From: Bog-473 sp963730785
GTDB lineage: Bacteria; Actinomycetota; Acidimicrobiia; Acidimicrobiales; RAAP-2
Assembly (NCBI GenBank): GCA_963730785.1
Contig: CAVSTF010000001.1
Span: 248,001-312,000, forward strand
Length of the DNA: 64,000 bases
Reading direction: 5' to 3'
Position numbers and translations under genes: made by a program. Within the stretch, counting starts at the first letter, position 1. Each line of letters starts with the position of its first letter. Below are positions 18,835 through 27,302 of this stretch, in pieces. The notes beneath the pieces are model-generated. The model was given only the letters and a program-made list of their open reading frames with translations. It was not told where the DNA came from and did not search any database.

Positions 18835-20384
18835 ATGAATTTGTTTCGACAGGCACGAGGATCCGGGGGTAGTTCCCGCCGGAAGCTCGTCGGATTGGCT
18901 ATGGCTGCCAGTTTGGTCCTGCCGGCCGGCGTAGTCGCCGGATTGGGCTTGGCCTCTTCGGCCCCCGCAGGAGCTTCGGTGACCCCGAACATCAGCGACA
19001 ACGGTGCGGTCTATGTTCCGATTCAGCCTTGCCGCCTGATCGACACGGTCCCGGGTTCGGGTTACACCGACAACGGTCAGACCCTGGTTCCCGGTAACGA
19101 GAGCATCACGACGCCGGACCTGCACCACTCATGTGGTGGCCAGATTCCCTGACACAGTCAGACCTCGACGCCGTCGTGATCAACCTCACGGCCGTCAACC
19201 CGACGTCGGCCGGTTTCTTGACCGCCTTCGGTGCTGGTCAGCAGCCTCCTGCCACCTCCACGGTGAACTTCATCGCCGGTCAGACCATCGCCAACCAGGC
19301 GACCATCGCCACCACGCAGAAGAACACCTGCTGCACCGAGGGCTATGGCGGAGAAATCACCATCGACAACTGGCAGGGTTCGACTGACGTCATCGTCGAC
19401 GTCCAGGGGTACTACACGTCCTCCTACGAGGACATCGATGGACACTCCTTCGCCGACAACGAGTCAGACCTGCCGAACCACTCGGGCTTCTACTACCCGT
19501 TGGCTCCCTCACGCGTGGCTGACACCCGGACGAACTCGGGCTACCAGGACCAGAACGAGACTCTCGGCCCACAAAGCCAGATCAACTTCTTGCCGGGCGA
19601 CGAGCCCAACCTGCCGGGCGGCGAACTTCCGGTCAACGCCACTGCGGTGGTCTTGAACGTGACGGCTATTAACCCGACAGCGGCTTCGTACCTGACTGTC
19701 TGGGGCACTGGCACCACGCAGCCCTTCACCTCGAACCTGAACTTCCCGGCCGGCACCACCATCGCCAACCGGGTCATTGTTCCGGTCGTGGACGGTGGCC
19801 AAGTGTCGATCCTCAACTGGGCCGGTACCGTGAACGTGGCGGTCGATGTTGACGGCTACTTCTACAACAGCGACACCGCGCTCGATGGCTTCTGCGAAGA
19901 CAGCACGGTCGTCTCTGGTTCTTCGGAGTGCGTCGGAGACACCTACTACCCGCTGGTCACCCCGCAGCGAATCGCCGACACTCGTGTCGGCTCGACCTAC
20001 GAGGACTCCAGCCAGGTCATCCACGCTGGTGAGTACGACACGGTTGACGTCCCGATTGACACCTTCGGTCCCTTCCGTGCCTTTGACCAGTCCGACACGG
20101 ACTTCGCACCGGACACCTTCGATGCGGCTGACATCAACGCAACGGTGACCGACACCACGGCTCCTTCGTACCTGACGCTCTACCCGAGCAACAGCGAGTT
20201 GGCTATTCCGCAGGCGTCGGACATCAACTGGGTCCCCGGTGACATCATCTCCAACGGTGACATTGTCTCCCTCGGAACCAGCGCACCGACGGTCTCCTTC
20301 CAGGCGTTCAACTACGCCGGAACGACCGACTTGGTGATCGACCTCTACGGGTACTTCAGCTCGGCCGACGTCGATCTGCCGTAG
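18835..20384 (+). CDS. Secreted three-module surface protein, paralogue 1 (frameshifted)
   Basis: N-terminal export signal with a twin-arginine-like start (SRRKLVGLAMAASLVLPAG) and a likely cleavage after APAGA. Three beta-rich modules of about 130-150 residues follow. Each starts with a P-x-R-x-x-DT core (QPCRLIDT, PSRVADTR, PQRIADTR), has an N-x-T-A-x-x-PT-x-x-x-LT stretch, and ends with (V/I)D(V/L)xGY(Y/F). Conserved cysteines suggest disulfides, so it is probably extracellular. The first frame stops at 19152 after GGQIP; homologous sequence resumes in another frame (SLTQSDLDAVVINL) to 20384. Here one base appears missing (CCC for CCCC), unlike most breaks in this window. Function unknown. 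Confidence 0.78.
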
Positions 20385-20433
20385 GTCCACTTGGGGAGTG
20401 TTAATCACACCCCACAGCTGAACTGAGCAGTAA

Positions 20434-20469
20434 GCAAAGGGCCGGTGGCATTCGCCACCGGCCCTTTGC
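20434..20469 (+). terminator. Hairpin terminator after paralogue 1
   Basis: A perfect 16-bp stem (GCAAAGGGCCGGTGGC with its complement) closes a 4-base ATTC loop. There is no long U run, as is common in actinobacteria. Equivalent but sequence-diverged hairpins follow paralogues 2, 3 and 4. Confidence 0.8.
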
Positions 20470-20515
20470 GTCGTTAAAGAGCCTGTGCATCGTGCTCTAG
20501 CAGTGGTGGAAAGAC

Positions 20516-20545
20516 TTGACTTGAACATAGACACCCCACTAAACA
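20516..20545 (+). promoter_or_regulatory. Candidate promoter of secreted paralogue 2
   Basis: TTGACT (20516-20521), 18 bases, TAAACA (20540-20545), the same layout as before paralogue 1. It lies about 50 bases after the terminator hairpin of paralogue 1, so each paralogue seems to be its own transcription unit. Confidence 0.6.
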
Positions 20546-20597
20546 TTGCGCGATACCTGTACCGGGGCTTCTCGGGCTAACGAAAGGCTTTAACCAA

Positions 20598-22146
20598 ATG
20601 ATTTTGTCTCGAGAAGCACGAGTATCCGGAGGTAGCACCCGCCGGAAGCTCGTCGGATTGGCCATGGCTGCCAGTTTGGTCCTGCCGGCCGGCGTAGTCG
20701 CCGGATTGGGCTTGGCCTCCTCAGCCCCCGCAGGAGCTTCGGTGACCCCGAACATCAGCGGCAACGGTGCGGTCTATGTACCGATTCAGCCTTGCCGTCT
20801 GATCGACACGGTCCCGGGTTCGGGTTACACCGACAATGGTCAGACCCTGGTTCCCGGAAACGAGAGCATCACGACGCCCGACCTGCACCACTCATGTGGT
20901 GGCCAGATTCCCTCGACCAGCAGACCTCGACGCCGTCGTGATCAACCTCACGGCCGTCAACCCGTCGTCGGCCGGTTTCTTGACCGCCTTCGGTGCTGGT
21001 CAGCAGCCTCCCGCCACCTCCACGGTGAACTTCATCGCTGGTCAGACCATCGCCAACCAGGCGACCATCGCCACCACGCAGAAGAACACCTGCTGCACCG
21101 AGGGCTATGGCGGCGAAATCACCATCGACAACTGGCAGGGTTCGACTGACGTCATCGTCGACGTCCAGGGGTACTACACGTCCTCCTACGAGGACATCGA
21201 TGGACACTCCTTCGCCGACAACGAGTCAGACCTGCCGAACCACTCGGGCTTCTACTACCCGTTGGCTCCCTCACGCGTGGCTGACACCCGGACGAACTCG
21301 GGCTACCAGGACCAGAACGAGACTCTCGGCCCACAAAGCCAGATCAACTTCTTGCCGGGCGACGAGCCCAACCTGCCGGGCGGCGAACTTCCGGTCAACG
21401 CCACTGCGGTGGTCTTGAACGTGACGGCTATTAACCCGACAGCGGCTTCGTACCTGACTGTCTGGGGCACTGGCACCACGCAGCCCTTCACCTCGAACCT
21501 GAACTTCCCGGCCGGCACCACCATCGCCAACCGGGTCATTGTTCCGGTCGTGGACGGTGGCCAAGTGTCGATCCTCAACTGGGCCGGTACCGTGAACGTG
21601 GCGGTCGATGTTGACGGCTACTTCTACAACAGCGACACCGCGCTCGATGGCTTCTGCGAAGACAGCACGGTCGTCTCTGGTTCTTCGGAGTGCGTCGGAG
21701 ACACCTACTACCCGCTGGTCACCCCGCAGCGAATCGCCGACACTCGTGTCGGCTCGACCTACGAGGACTCCAGCCAGGTCATCCACGCTGGTGAGTACGA
21801 CACGGTTGACGTCCCGATTGACACCTTCGGTCCCTTCCGTGCCTTTGACCAGTCCGACACGGACTTCGCACCGGACACCTTCGATGCGGCTGACATCAAC
21901 GCAACGGTGACCGACACCACGGCTCCTTCGTACCTGACGCTCTACCCGAGCAACAGCGAGTTGGCTATTCCGCAGGCGTCGGACATCAACTGGGTCCCCG
22001 GTGACATCATCTCCAACGGTGACATTGTCTCCCTCGGAACCAGCGCACCGACCACGTCATTCCAGGCGTTCAACTACGCCGGAACGACCGACTTGGTGAT
22101 CGACCTCTACGGGTACTTCAGCTCGGCCGACGTCGATCTGCCGTAG
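20598..22146 (+). CDS. Secreted three-module surface protein, paralogue 2 (frameshifted)
   Basis: Nearly identical to paralogue 1 in DNA and protein: export signal (TRRKLVGLAMAASLVLPAG), then three modules ending DVQGYY, DVDGYF and DLYGYF. The frame breaks at 20912-20930, exactly where paralogue 1 breaks. Here TCG-ACC-AGC-A-GAC-CTC carries one base too many relative to paralogue 3; the correct frame runs on to 22146. Its 3' end (PTTSFQAF) matches paralogue 3, whereas paralogue 1 reads PTVSFQAF, a mosaic pattern expected from gene conversion. Function unknown; presumably an abundant surface or sheath component. Confidence 0.78.
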
Positions 22147-22195
22147 GTCCACTTGGGGAGTGTTAATCACACCCCACAGCTGAACTGAGCAGTAA

Positions 22196-22231
22196 GCAAA
22201 GGGCCGGCGGCGAAAGCTGTCGGTCCTTTGC
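22196..22231 (+). terminator. Hairpin terminator after paralogue 2
   Basis: Stem GCAAAGGGCCGGCGGC pairs imperfectly (with G-T wobbles) with GCTGTCGGTCCTTTGC around a GAAA loop. It occupies the same place as the hairpin after paralogue 1 and has diverged in the upper stem and loop. Confidence 0.75.
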
Positions 22232-22422
22232 TTTATGCGGAAATATCACGAAACTCCCAGGTCAATGGGCCAAGCGGTCTCGGGATATGGGCACATAGTG
22301 AGGTAAAGTTCTGGTGGGAGAAAAAATTCAGAATTTGTGAGGAGAGACCGCAAGGTTGCACAAACTGCTTCGTTCTCTCAAAAGCTCATCCGTGTAGACG
22401 GCGAACGAAAGGCATTCCCCTC

Positions 22423-23964
22423 ATGAATCTGTTTCGACAGGCACGAGTATCCGGAGGTAGCACCCGCCGGAAGCTCGTCGGATTGGCCATGGCTGCCAGT
22501 TTGGTCCTGCCGGCCGGCGTAGTCGCCGGATTGGGCTTGGCCTCCTCAGCCCCCGCAGGAGCTTCGGTGACCCCGAACATCAGCGGCAACGGTGCGGTCT
22601 ATGTACCGATTCAGCCTTGCCGTCTGATCGACACGGTCCCGGGTTCGGGTTACACCGACAATGGTCAGACCCTGGTTCCCGGTAACGAGAGCATCACGAC
22701 GCCGGACCTGCACCACATGTGCGGTGGACAGATTCCCTCTACCAGCAACCTCGACGCCGTCGTGATCAACCTCACGGCCGTTAACCCGACATCGGCTGGT
22801 TTCTTGACCGCCTTCGGGGCTGGTCAGCAGCCTCCCGCCACCTCCACGGTGAACTTCATCGCTGGTCAGACCATCGCCAACCAGGCGACCATCGCCACCA
22901 CGCAGAAGAACACCTGCTGCACCGAGGGCTATGGCGGCGAAATCACCATCGACAACTGGCAGGGTTCGACTGACGTCATTGTCGACGTCCAGGGGTACTA
23001 CACGTCCTCCTACGAGGACATCGATGGACACTCCTTCGCCGACAACGAGTCAGACCTGCCGAACCACTCGGGCTTCTACTACCCGTTGGCTCCCTCACGC
23101 GTGGCTGACACCCGGACGAACTCGGGCTACCAGGACCAGAACGAGACTCTCGGCCCACAAAGCCAGATCAACTTCTTGCCGGGCGACGAGCCCAACCTGC
23201 CGGGCGGCGAACTTCCGGTCAACGCCACTGCGGTGGTCTTGAACGTGACGGCTATTAACCCGACAGCGGCTTCGTACCTGACTGTCTGGGGCACTGGCAC
23301 CACGCAGCCCTTCACCTCGAACCTGAACTTCCCGGCCGGCACCACCATCGCCAACCGGGTCATTGTTCCGGTCGTGGACGGTGGCCAAGTGTCGATCCTC
23401 AACTGGGCCGGTACCGTGAACGTGGCGGTCGATGTTGACGGCTACTTCTACAACAGCGACACCGCGCTCGATGGCTTCTGCGAAGACAGCACGGTCGTCT
23501 CTGGTTCTTCGGAGTGCGTCGGAGACACCTACTACCCGCTGGTCACCCCGCAGCGAATCGCCGACACTCGTGTCGGCTCGACCTACGAGGACTCCAGCCA
23601 GGTCATCCACGCTGGTGAGTACGACACGGTTGACGTCCCGATTGACACCTTCGGTCCCTTCCGTGCCTTTGACCAGTCCGACACGGACTTCGCACCGGAC
23701 ACCTTCGATGCGGCTGACATCAACGCAACGGTGACCGACACCACGGCTCCTTCGTACCTGACGCTCTACCCGAGCAACAGCGAGTTGGCTATTCCGCAGG
23801 CGTCGGACATCAACTGGGTCCCCGGTGACATCATCTCCAACGGTGACATTGTCTCCCTCGGAACCAGCGCACCGACCACGTCATTCCAGGCGTTCAACTA
23901 CGCCGGAACGACCGACTTGGTGATCGACCTCTACGGGTACTTCAGCGAGGTCTCTGTCGGATAG
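22423..23964 (+). CDS. Secreted three-module surface protein, paralogue 3 (intact)
   Basis: The only uninterrupted copy of the three near-identical ones: 513 residues with export signal (residues 1-47, cleavage near APAGA) and three modules at about 55-190, 205-345 and 365-508. It shows what the broken site in copies 1 and 2 should read: GGQIPSTSNLDAVVINL. The C-terminus ends in SEVSVG instead of the SSADVDLP of copies 1 and 2. Upstream DNA differs: the TTGACT-N18-TAAACA promoter is absent although the GCGAACGAAAGGC leader near the ribosome-binding site is kept. ATG 22423 aligns with the starts of the other copies; an in-frame ATG at 22228 was rejected. Confidence 0.85.
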   Translation: MNLFRQARVSGGSTRRKLVGLAMAASLVLPAGVVAGLGLASSAPAGASVTPNISGNGAVYVPIQPCRLIDTVPGSGYTDNGQTLVPGNESITTPDLHHMCGGQIPSTSNLDAVVINLTAVNPTSAGFLTAFGAGQQPPATSTVNFIAGQTIANQATIATTQKNTCCTEGYGGEITIDNWQGSTDVIVDVQGYYTSSYEDIDGHSFADNESDLPNHSGFYYPLAPSRVADTRTNSGYQDQNETLGPQSQINFLPGDEPNLPGGELPVNATAVVLNVTAINPTAASYLTVWGTGTTQPFTSNLNFPAGTTIANRVIVPVVDGGQVSILNWAGTVNVAVDVDGYFYNSDTALDGFCEDSTVVSGSSECVGDTYYPLVTPQRIADTRVGSTYEDSSQVIHAGEYDTVDVPIDTFGPFRAFDQSDTDFAPDTFDAADINATVTDTTAPSYLTLYPSNSELAIPQASDINWVPGDIISNGDIVSLGTSAPTTSFQAFNYAGTTDLVIDLYGYFSEVSVG

Positions 23965-24014
23965 TTCGATCCATGCCGGGCACCAAAGTGCCCAACAGCT
24001 GAACCGAGTAGTAA

Positions 24015-24052
24015 GCAAAAGGGCCGATGGCATTAGCCATCGGCCCTTTTGC
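24015..24052 (+). terminator. Hairpin terminator after paralogue 3
   Basis: A 17-bp perfect stem, GCAAAAGGGCCGATGGC with its complement, around an ATTA loop, with a T4 stretch within the 3' arm. It is homologous in position to the hairpins after copies 1 and 2. Confidence 0.82.
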
Positions 24053-24094
24053 TGCCTCGAACCATACGGGGATCGCAATTTGGGATCGTTAAGC

Positions 24095-24123
24095 TTGACT
24101 TGGACATGCTTTCCAGCTAGAAC
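24095..24123 (+). promoter_or_regulatory. Candidate promoter of secreted paralogue 4
   Basis: TTGACT (24095-24100), 17 bases, TAGAAC (24118-24123). The -35 element and the preceding AAGCTTGACTTG context match the promoters of paralogues 1 and 2; the -10 element is weaker. Confidence 0.5.
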
Positions 24124-24170
24124 CAGCCTTACAATTGGCGAATTGTGCTGACGGCACGAAAGGCGAACCC

Positions 24171-26348
24171 ATGAACCTGCTTCAACCAACAACGCTATTC
24201 CGGGGCCACTCCCGCCGGAAGCTCATGGGATTGGCCATGGCGGCCAGCCTGATCGTGCCGTCCGGCGTGATCGCTGGCCTAGGCCTTACGGCGTCATCGA
24301 GTCCGGCCGGTGCCTCAGTCACCCCGAACATCTCCAACAATGACGGCTCGGTCTACGTGCCGATCCAGCCCTGTCGCTTGATCGACACGGTTTCGGGCTC
24401 GGGCTACACCGACAATGGTCAGACCTTGGTTCCCGGAGACGAGAGCATCACTACCCCCGATTTGCACCATTCCTGTGGAAATCAGGTGCCTATCACTCGT
24501 GACCTCGACGCCATCGTGATCAACCTCACGGCCGTCAACCCGACCTCGTCAGGCTTCCTGACCGCCTTTGGTGCTGGTCAGCAGCCTCCTGCTACTTCCA
24601 CAGTGAACTTCATTGCCGGTCAGACGATCGCCAACCAGGCGACCATTGCCACCACGCAGAAGAACACCTGCTGCACCGAGGGCTACGGCGGGGAGATCAC
24701 GATTGATAACTGGCAGGGCTCGACCGACGTGATCGTCGACGTCCAGGGCTACTACACCAGCGACTACCTGGCAGAGGGCGACTCGACTTCAAGCCCAGGA
24801 TCCAACATCGTCAACAACGGGGGCCTCTACTACCCGCTGGCACCCGCCCGCGTGGCCGACACCCGGTCTGACTCGGGCTACCAAGACCAGAACGAAACGC
24901 TCGGACCCCAAAGCCAGATCAACTTCTTGGCTGGTGACGAGCCCAACCTGCCTGGCGGCACCGTTCCGGTGCACACGGTGGCTGTGGTGTTGAACGTGAC
25001 TGCCATTGACCCGACCGCTGCTTCGTTCCTTACCGTGTGGGGTAACGGCACTACTCAGCCCTTCACTTCGAACCTGAACTTCCCGGCTGGCACCACCATC
25101 GCCAACCGGGTCATCGTTCCAGTCGCTTCAAACGGACAGGTGTCGATCCTCAACTGGGCCGGCACCGTGAACGTAGCCGTCGACATCGACGGCTACTTTG
25201 CCAACGCTCCGACTGAATTGCCGGGTTTCTGTGCCGACAACTCGGTGACGGCGGGTACGCCCTCCAATGAAGACGGCACCTGTGACGGCGCCAGCTACTA
25301 CCCGCTGGTCACACCTCAGCGCATCGCCGACACCCGTGCCGGTTCGACCTACGAGGACTCCAGCCAGGTCATCCACGGTGGCGAGTACGACACGGTTGAC
25401 GTGCCGATTGACACCTTCGGTCCCTTCCGTGCCTTCGACCCCCTCGACACGGACTTCGCTCCGGAGGACTTCGTGGCGGCTGACATCAATGCAACGGTGA
25501 CCGACACCACGGCTCCTTCGTACCTGACGCTCTACCCGAGCAACAGCGAGTTGGCCATTCCGCAGGCGTCGGACATCAACTGGGTCCCCGGCGACATCAT
25601 CTCCAACGGTGACATCATCTCGACTGGAACCAGTGCACCGTTCACGTCATTCCAGGCGTTCAACTACGCCGGGACGACTGACCTGGTCATTGACCTCTAC
25701 GGGTACTTCAGCACCGAGATCGATTCAGCAGTTGCTCCCGATGCTCCGACCGATGTGATGGCCACCAACGTGACCGAGCCGGCAGGTTCGACGCCCGAGT
25801 TCAGCGTGGTCTTCACACCGGGCGATGACGGTGGCTGTGACATCACCAGCTACACGGTGACGGGTACGGACACCACAAACACTTCGTCACCGGACATAAC
25901 TGCGACCGGTACTGATAGCCCGATCATCGTCTCAGGCGGGGTCCCCGGGGATGACTACACCTTCACCGTCACGGCGACGAACTGTGTCGGCACTTCCGAC
26001 CCCTCCGATGCGTCGGATGGCGTGCCGGCTGCGACTGTCCCTGACGCTCCCACACTGGCTGGGGACCCTGTTGCAAATGGCGGTGGTTCTAACACGTTCA
26101 CCGTGAACTTCGATCCGCCGACCAACGATGGGGGCTGCCCGATCACCAGCTACACGGTGGACGGCGGGGACGTGTTCTCCCCCCCTGGCTCTCCCTTTGG
26201 AGAGCCCGATATAACTGGGACCGGTACCAGTAGTCCGATTACCGTCACTGGGATCAATGGACAGACCTACGCCTTCACCGTGACCGCGACGAACTGCGAC
26301 GGTACTTCGGTTACTTCTGCGCTGAGCGGAGACGTAACCGCAAGCTAG
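24171..26348 (+). CDS. Secreted surface protein, paralogue 4, with two C-terminal FN3-like domains
   Basis: 725 residues, intact. An export signal with SRRKLMGLAMAASLIVPSG is followed by the same three modules as paralogues 1-3, at clear but lower identity. Two fibronectin-III-like domains follow (about 522-620 and 625-722): APDAPTDVMATN ... DDYTFTVTATNCVGTSDPS and PDAPTLAGDP ... GQTYAFTVTATNCDGTS, each with the Gly-Cys-x-Ile-Thr-Ser-Tyr-Thr-Val strand. FN3 domains usually mediate spacing or adhesion on the cell surface. Probably the ancestral or specialised member of the family; function unknown. Confidence 0.85.
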   Translation: MNLLQPTTLFRGHSRRKLMGLAMAASLIVPSGVIAGLGLTASSSPAGASVTPNISNNDGSVYVPIQPCRLIDTVSGSGYTDNGQTLVPGDESITTPDLHHSCGNQVPITRDLDAIVINLTAVNPTSSGFLTAFGAGQQPPATSTVNFIAGQTIANQATIATTQKNTCCTEGYGGEITIDNWQGSTDVIVDVQGYYTSDYLAEGDSTSSPGSNIVNNGGLYYPLAPARVADTRSDSGYQDQNETLGPQSQINFLAGDEPNLPGGTVPVHTVAVVLNVTAIDPTAASFLTVWGNGTTQPFTSNLNFPAGTTIANRVIVPVASNGQVSILNWAGTVNVAVDIDGYFANAPTELPGFCADNSVTAGTPSNEDGTCDGASYYPLVTPQRIADTRAGSTYEDSSQVIHGGEYDTVDVPIDTFGPFRAFDPLDTDFAPEDFVAADINATVTDTTAPSYLTLYPSNSELAIPQASDINWVPGDIISNGDIISTGTSAPFTSFQAFNYAGTTDLVIDLYGYFSTEIDSAVAPDAPTDVMATNVTEPAGSTPEFSVVFTPGDDGGCDITSYTVTGTDTTNTSSPDITATGTDSPIIVSGGVPGDDYTFTVTATNCVGTSDPSDASDGVPAATVPDAPTLAGDPVANGGGSNTFTVNFDPPTNDGGCPITSYTVDGGDVFSPPGSPFGEPDITGTGTSSPITVTGINGQTYAFTVTATNCDGTSVTSALSGDVTAS

Positions 26349-26397
26349 AGAGGGCGAATCAACTGAGAGGTTCTTTCAGTTGATTAATGGATTGAAC

Positions 26398-26433
26398 CAA
26401 AGGACCCGCCGGCATGTGCTGGCGGGTCCTTTG
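26398..26433 (+). terminator. Hairpin terminator after paralogue 4
   Basis: CAAAGGACCCGCCGGCA pairs with TGCTGGCGGGTCCTTTG with one wobble. A smaller hairpin (AATCAACTGA/TCAGTTGATT) lies just before it at about 26357-26386. Genes on both sides converge here, so it may work bidirectionally. Confidence 0.78.
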
Positions 26434-26480
26434 CGTTGGGGTATGCAGGCCCTTGTAAACCCGAAGTCACGACCGACCAT

Positions 26481-27302
26481 TCAAAGCCGAGGTGGATCCA
26501 GCTTTCCAAGGCTTGACCACGAGTGATCGATGGCCACCTTCTGTATGACGAGCACGTCCTGGTGGTCGTCCCAGCCGCGTTCGATGTAGGCCCGCACCGA
26601 GATACTGGGGTCAGTCTCGATGTGGGCCAGGACGAATGAGGGGAGGGCGAAGGTAATGCCGTAGCCCGGCTGTCCGTCGTAGTCGACATGGCCGAAGCCG
26701 GAAGCTTGGTAGGAACTGGCGGCGATGGAGAAGCGCTCGTCGTCCATGTACTTCCACTCGACTCGTTGCATTCTCTCGGAGTGGCGGCCCTGCAAGGTAA
26801 TGAGGGCAATGCCGCCCGGAGCCAGCACCCGTGAGTAGAGGCTCAGTGCCTTGAGGTAATTGTCCTCTGGCAAGTGGGTCAGCAACGAACCGGCCCACAC
26901 GAGGTCGAATGTGCGGTCGAACTGCACTTCCGAGAGATCTTCGCTGGAAAGTACCGGGGTGGCGCCGAACTGTTGGGCGCAGTAGTCGATCTTGTTCTGG
27001 TAGAGCTCGCAGGCGTAGGCCTTCGCCGAGGGAAACGCAGCGACGAAGTGGCGGAGCTCCCGGCCGAAGCCGCAGGGCATGTCCAGAATCGACTCGATGG
27101 TTGGCTTCTGGCATAGGACCATCGATCGAAGGACTAGATCAAGTGCGCCGCGCCCGACTTCCATGTAGTGAGCCGGGCTGGCCGGATTGCGCGTGTCGAT
27201 CATGTCGTCCTCGGGACTGATCACCTGAGACGGCTTGTGTCGCTGGTAGCGACGCTCAATACGGCTCACCGCCTTGAGGGTGTCGCCCAGGTCACTGGAC
27301 AT
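26481..27302 (-). CDS. Class I SAM-dependent methyltransferase
   Basis: 273 residues with motif I ILDMPCGFGREL, an acidic residue after AYACEL, and FDLVWAGSLLTHLPEDN as motif IV/post-motif. The N-terminal YQRHKPSQVISPEDDMI region is typical of methyltransferases found in polysaccharide clusters. It lies directly downstream of the YfhO-like gene on the same strand (11-base overlap), supporting a role in modifying a surface glycan or glycolipid. Acceptor unknown. Confidence 0.82.
   Translation of the reverse strand: MSSDLGDTLKAVSRIERRYQRHKPSQVISPEDDMIDTRNPASPAHYMEVGRGALDLVLRSMVLCQKPTIESILDMPCGFGRELRHFVAAFPSAKAYACELYQNKIDYCAQQFGATPVLSSEDLSEVQFDRTFDLVWAGSLLTHLPEDNYLKALSLYSRVLAPGGIALITLQGRHSERMQRVEWKYMDDERFSIAASSYQASGFGHVDYDGQPGYGITFALPSFVLAHIETDPSISVRAYIERGWDDHQDVLVIQKVAIDHSWSSLGKLDPPRL

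Larger units (their letters stand above)
18835..23964 (+). repeat. Tandem array of near-identical 1.5-kb gene repeats
   Basis: Copies 1, 2 and 3 start at 18835, 20598 and 22423. Long blocks are identical by eye; for example the segment from about 19640 to 20280 recurs with a constant offset of 1762 in copy 2. Single-base differences are scattered, mainly near the signal peptide, at the variable site after GGQIP, and at the 3' ends. A fourth, clearly diverged member follows at 24171-26348. Such arrays are prone to recombination, and short or noisy reads can be misassigned between copies. Confidence 0.9.

Noticed and set aside
19509..20546. Minus-strand frames of 171-345 codons repeated in each copy of the secreted array
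   Set aside because: They recur only because the plus-strand genes are duplicated; composition is of antisense type and the frame extends through the terminator and promoter of the next copy.
18756..26433. CRISPR array or phage tail-fibre island
   Set aside because: The repeats are whole genes with signal peptides, not short direct repeats with spacers, and no phage structural genes are present.
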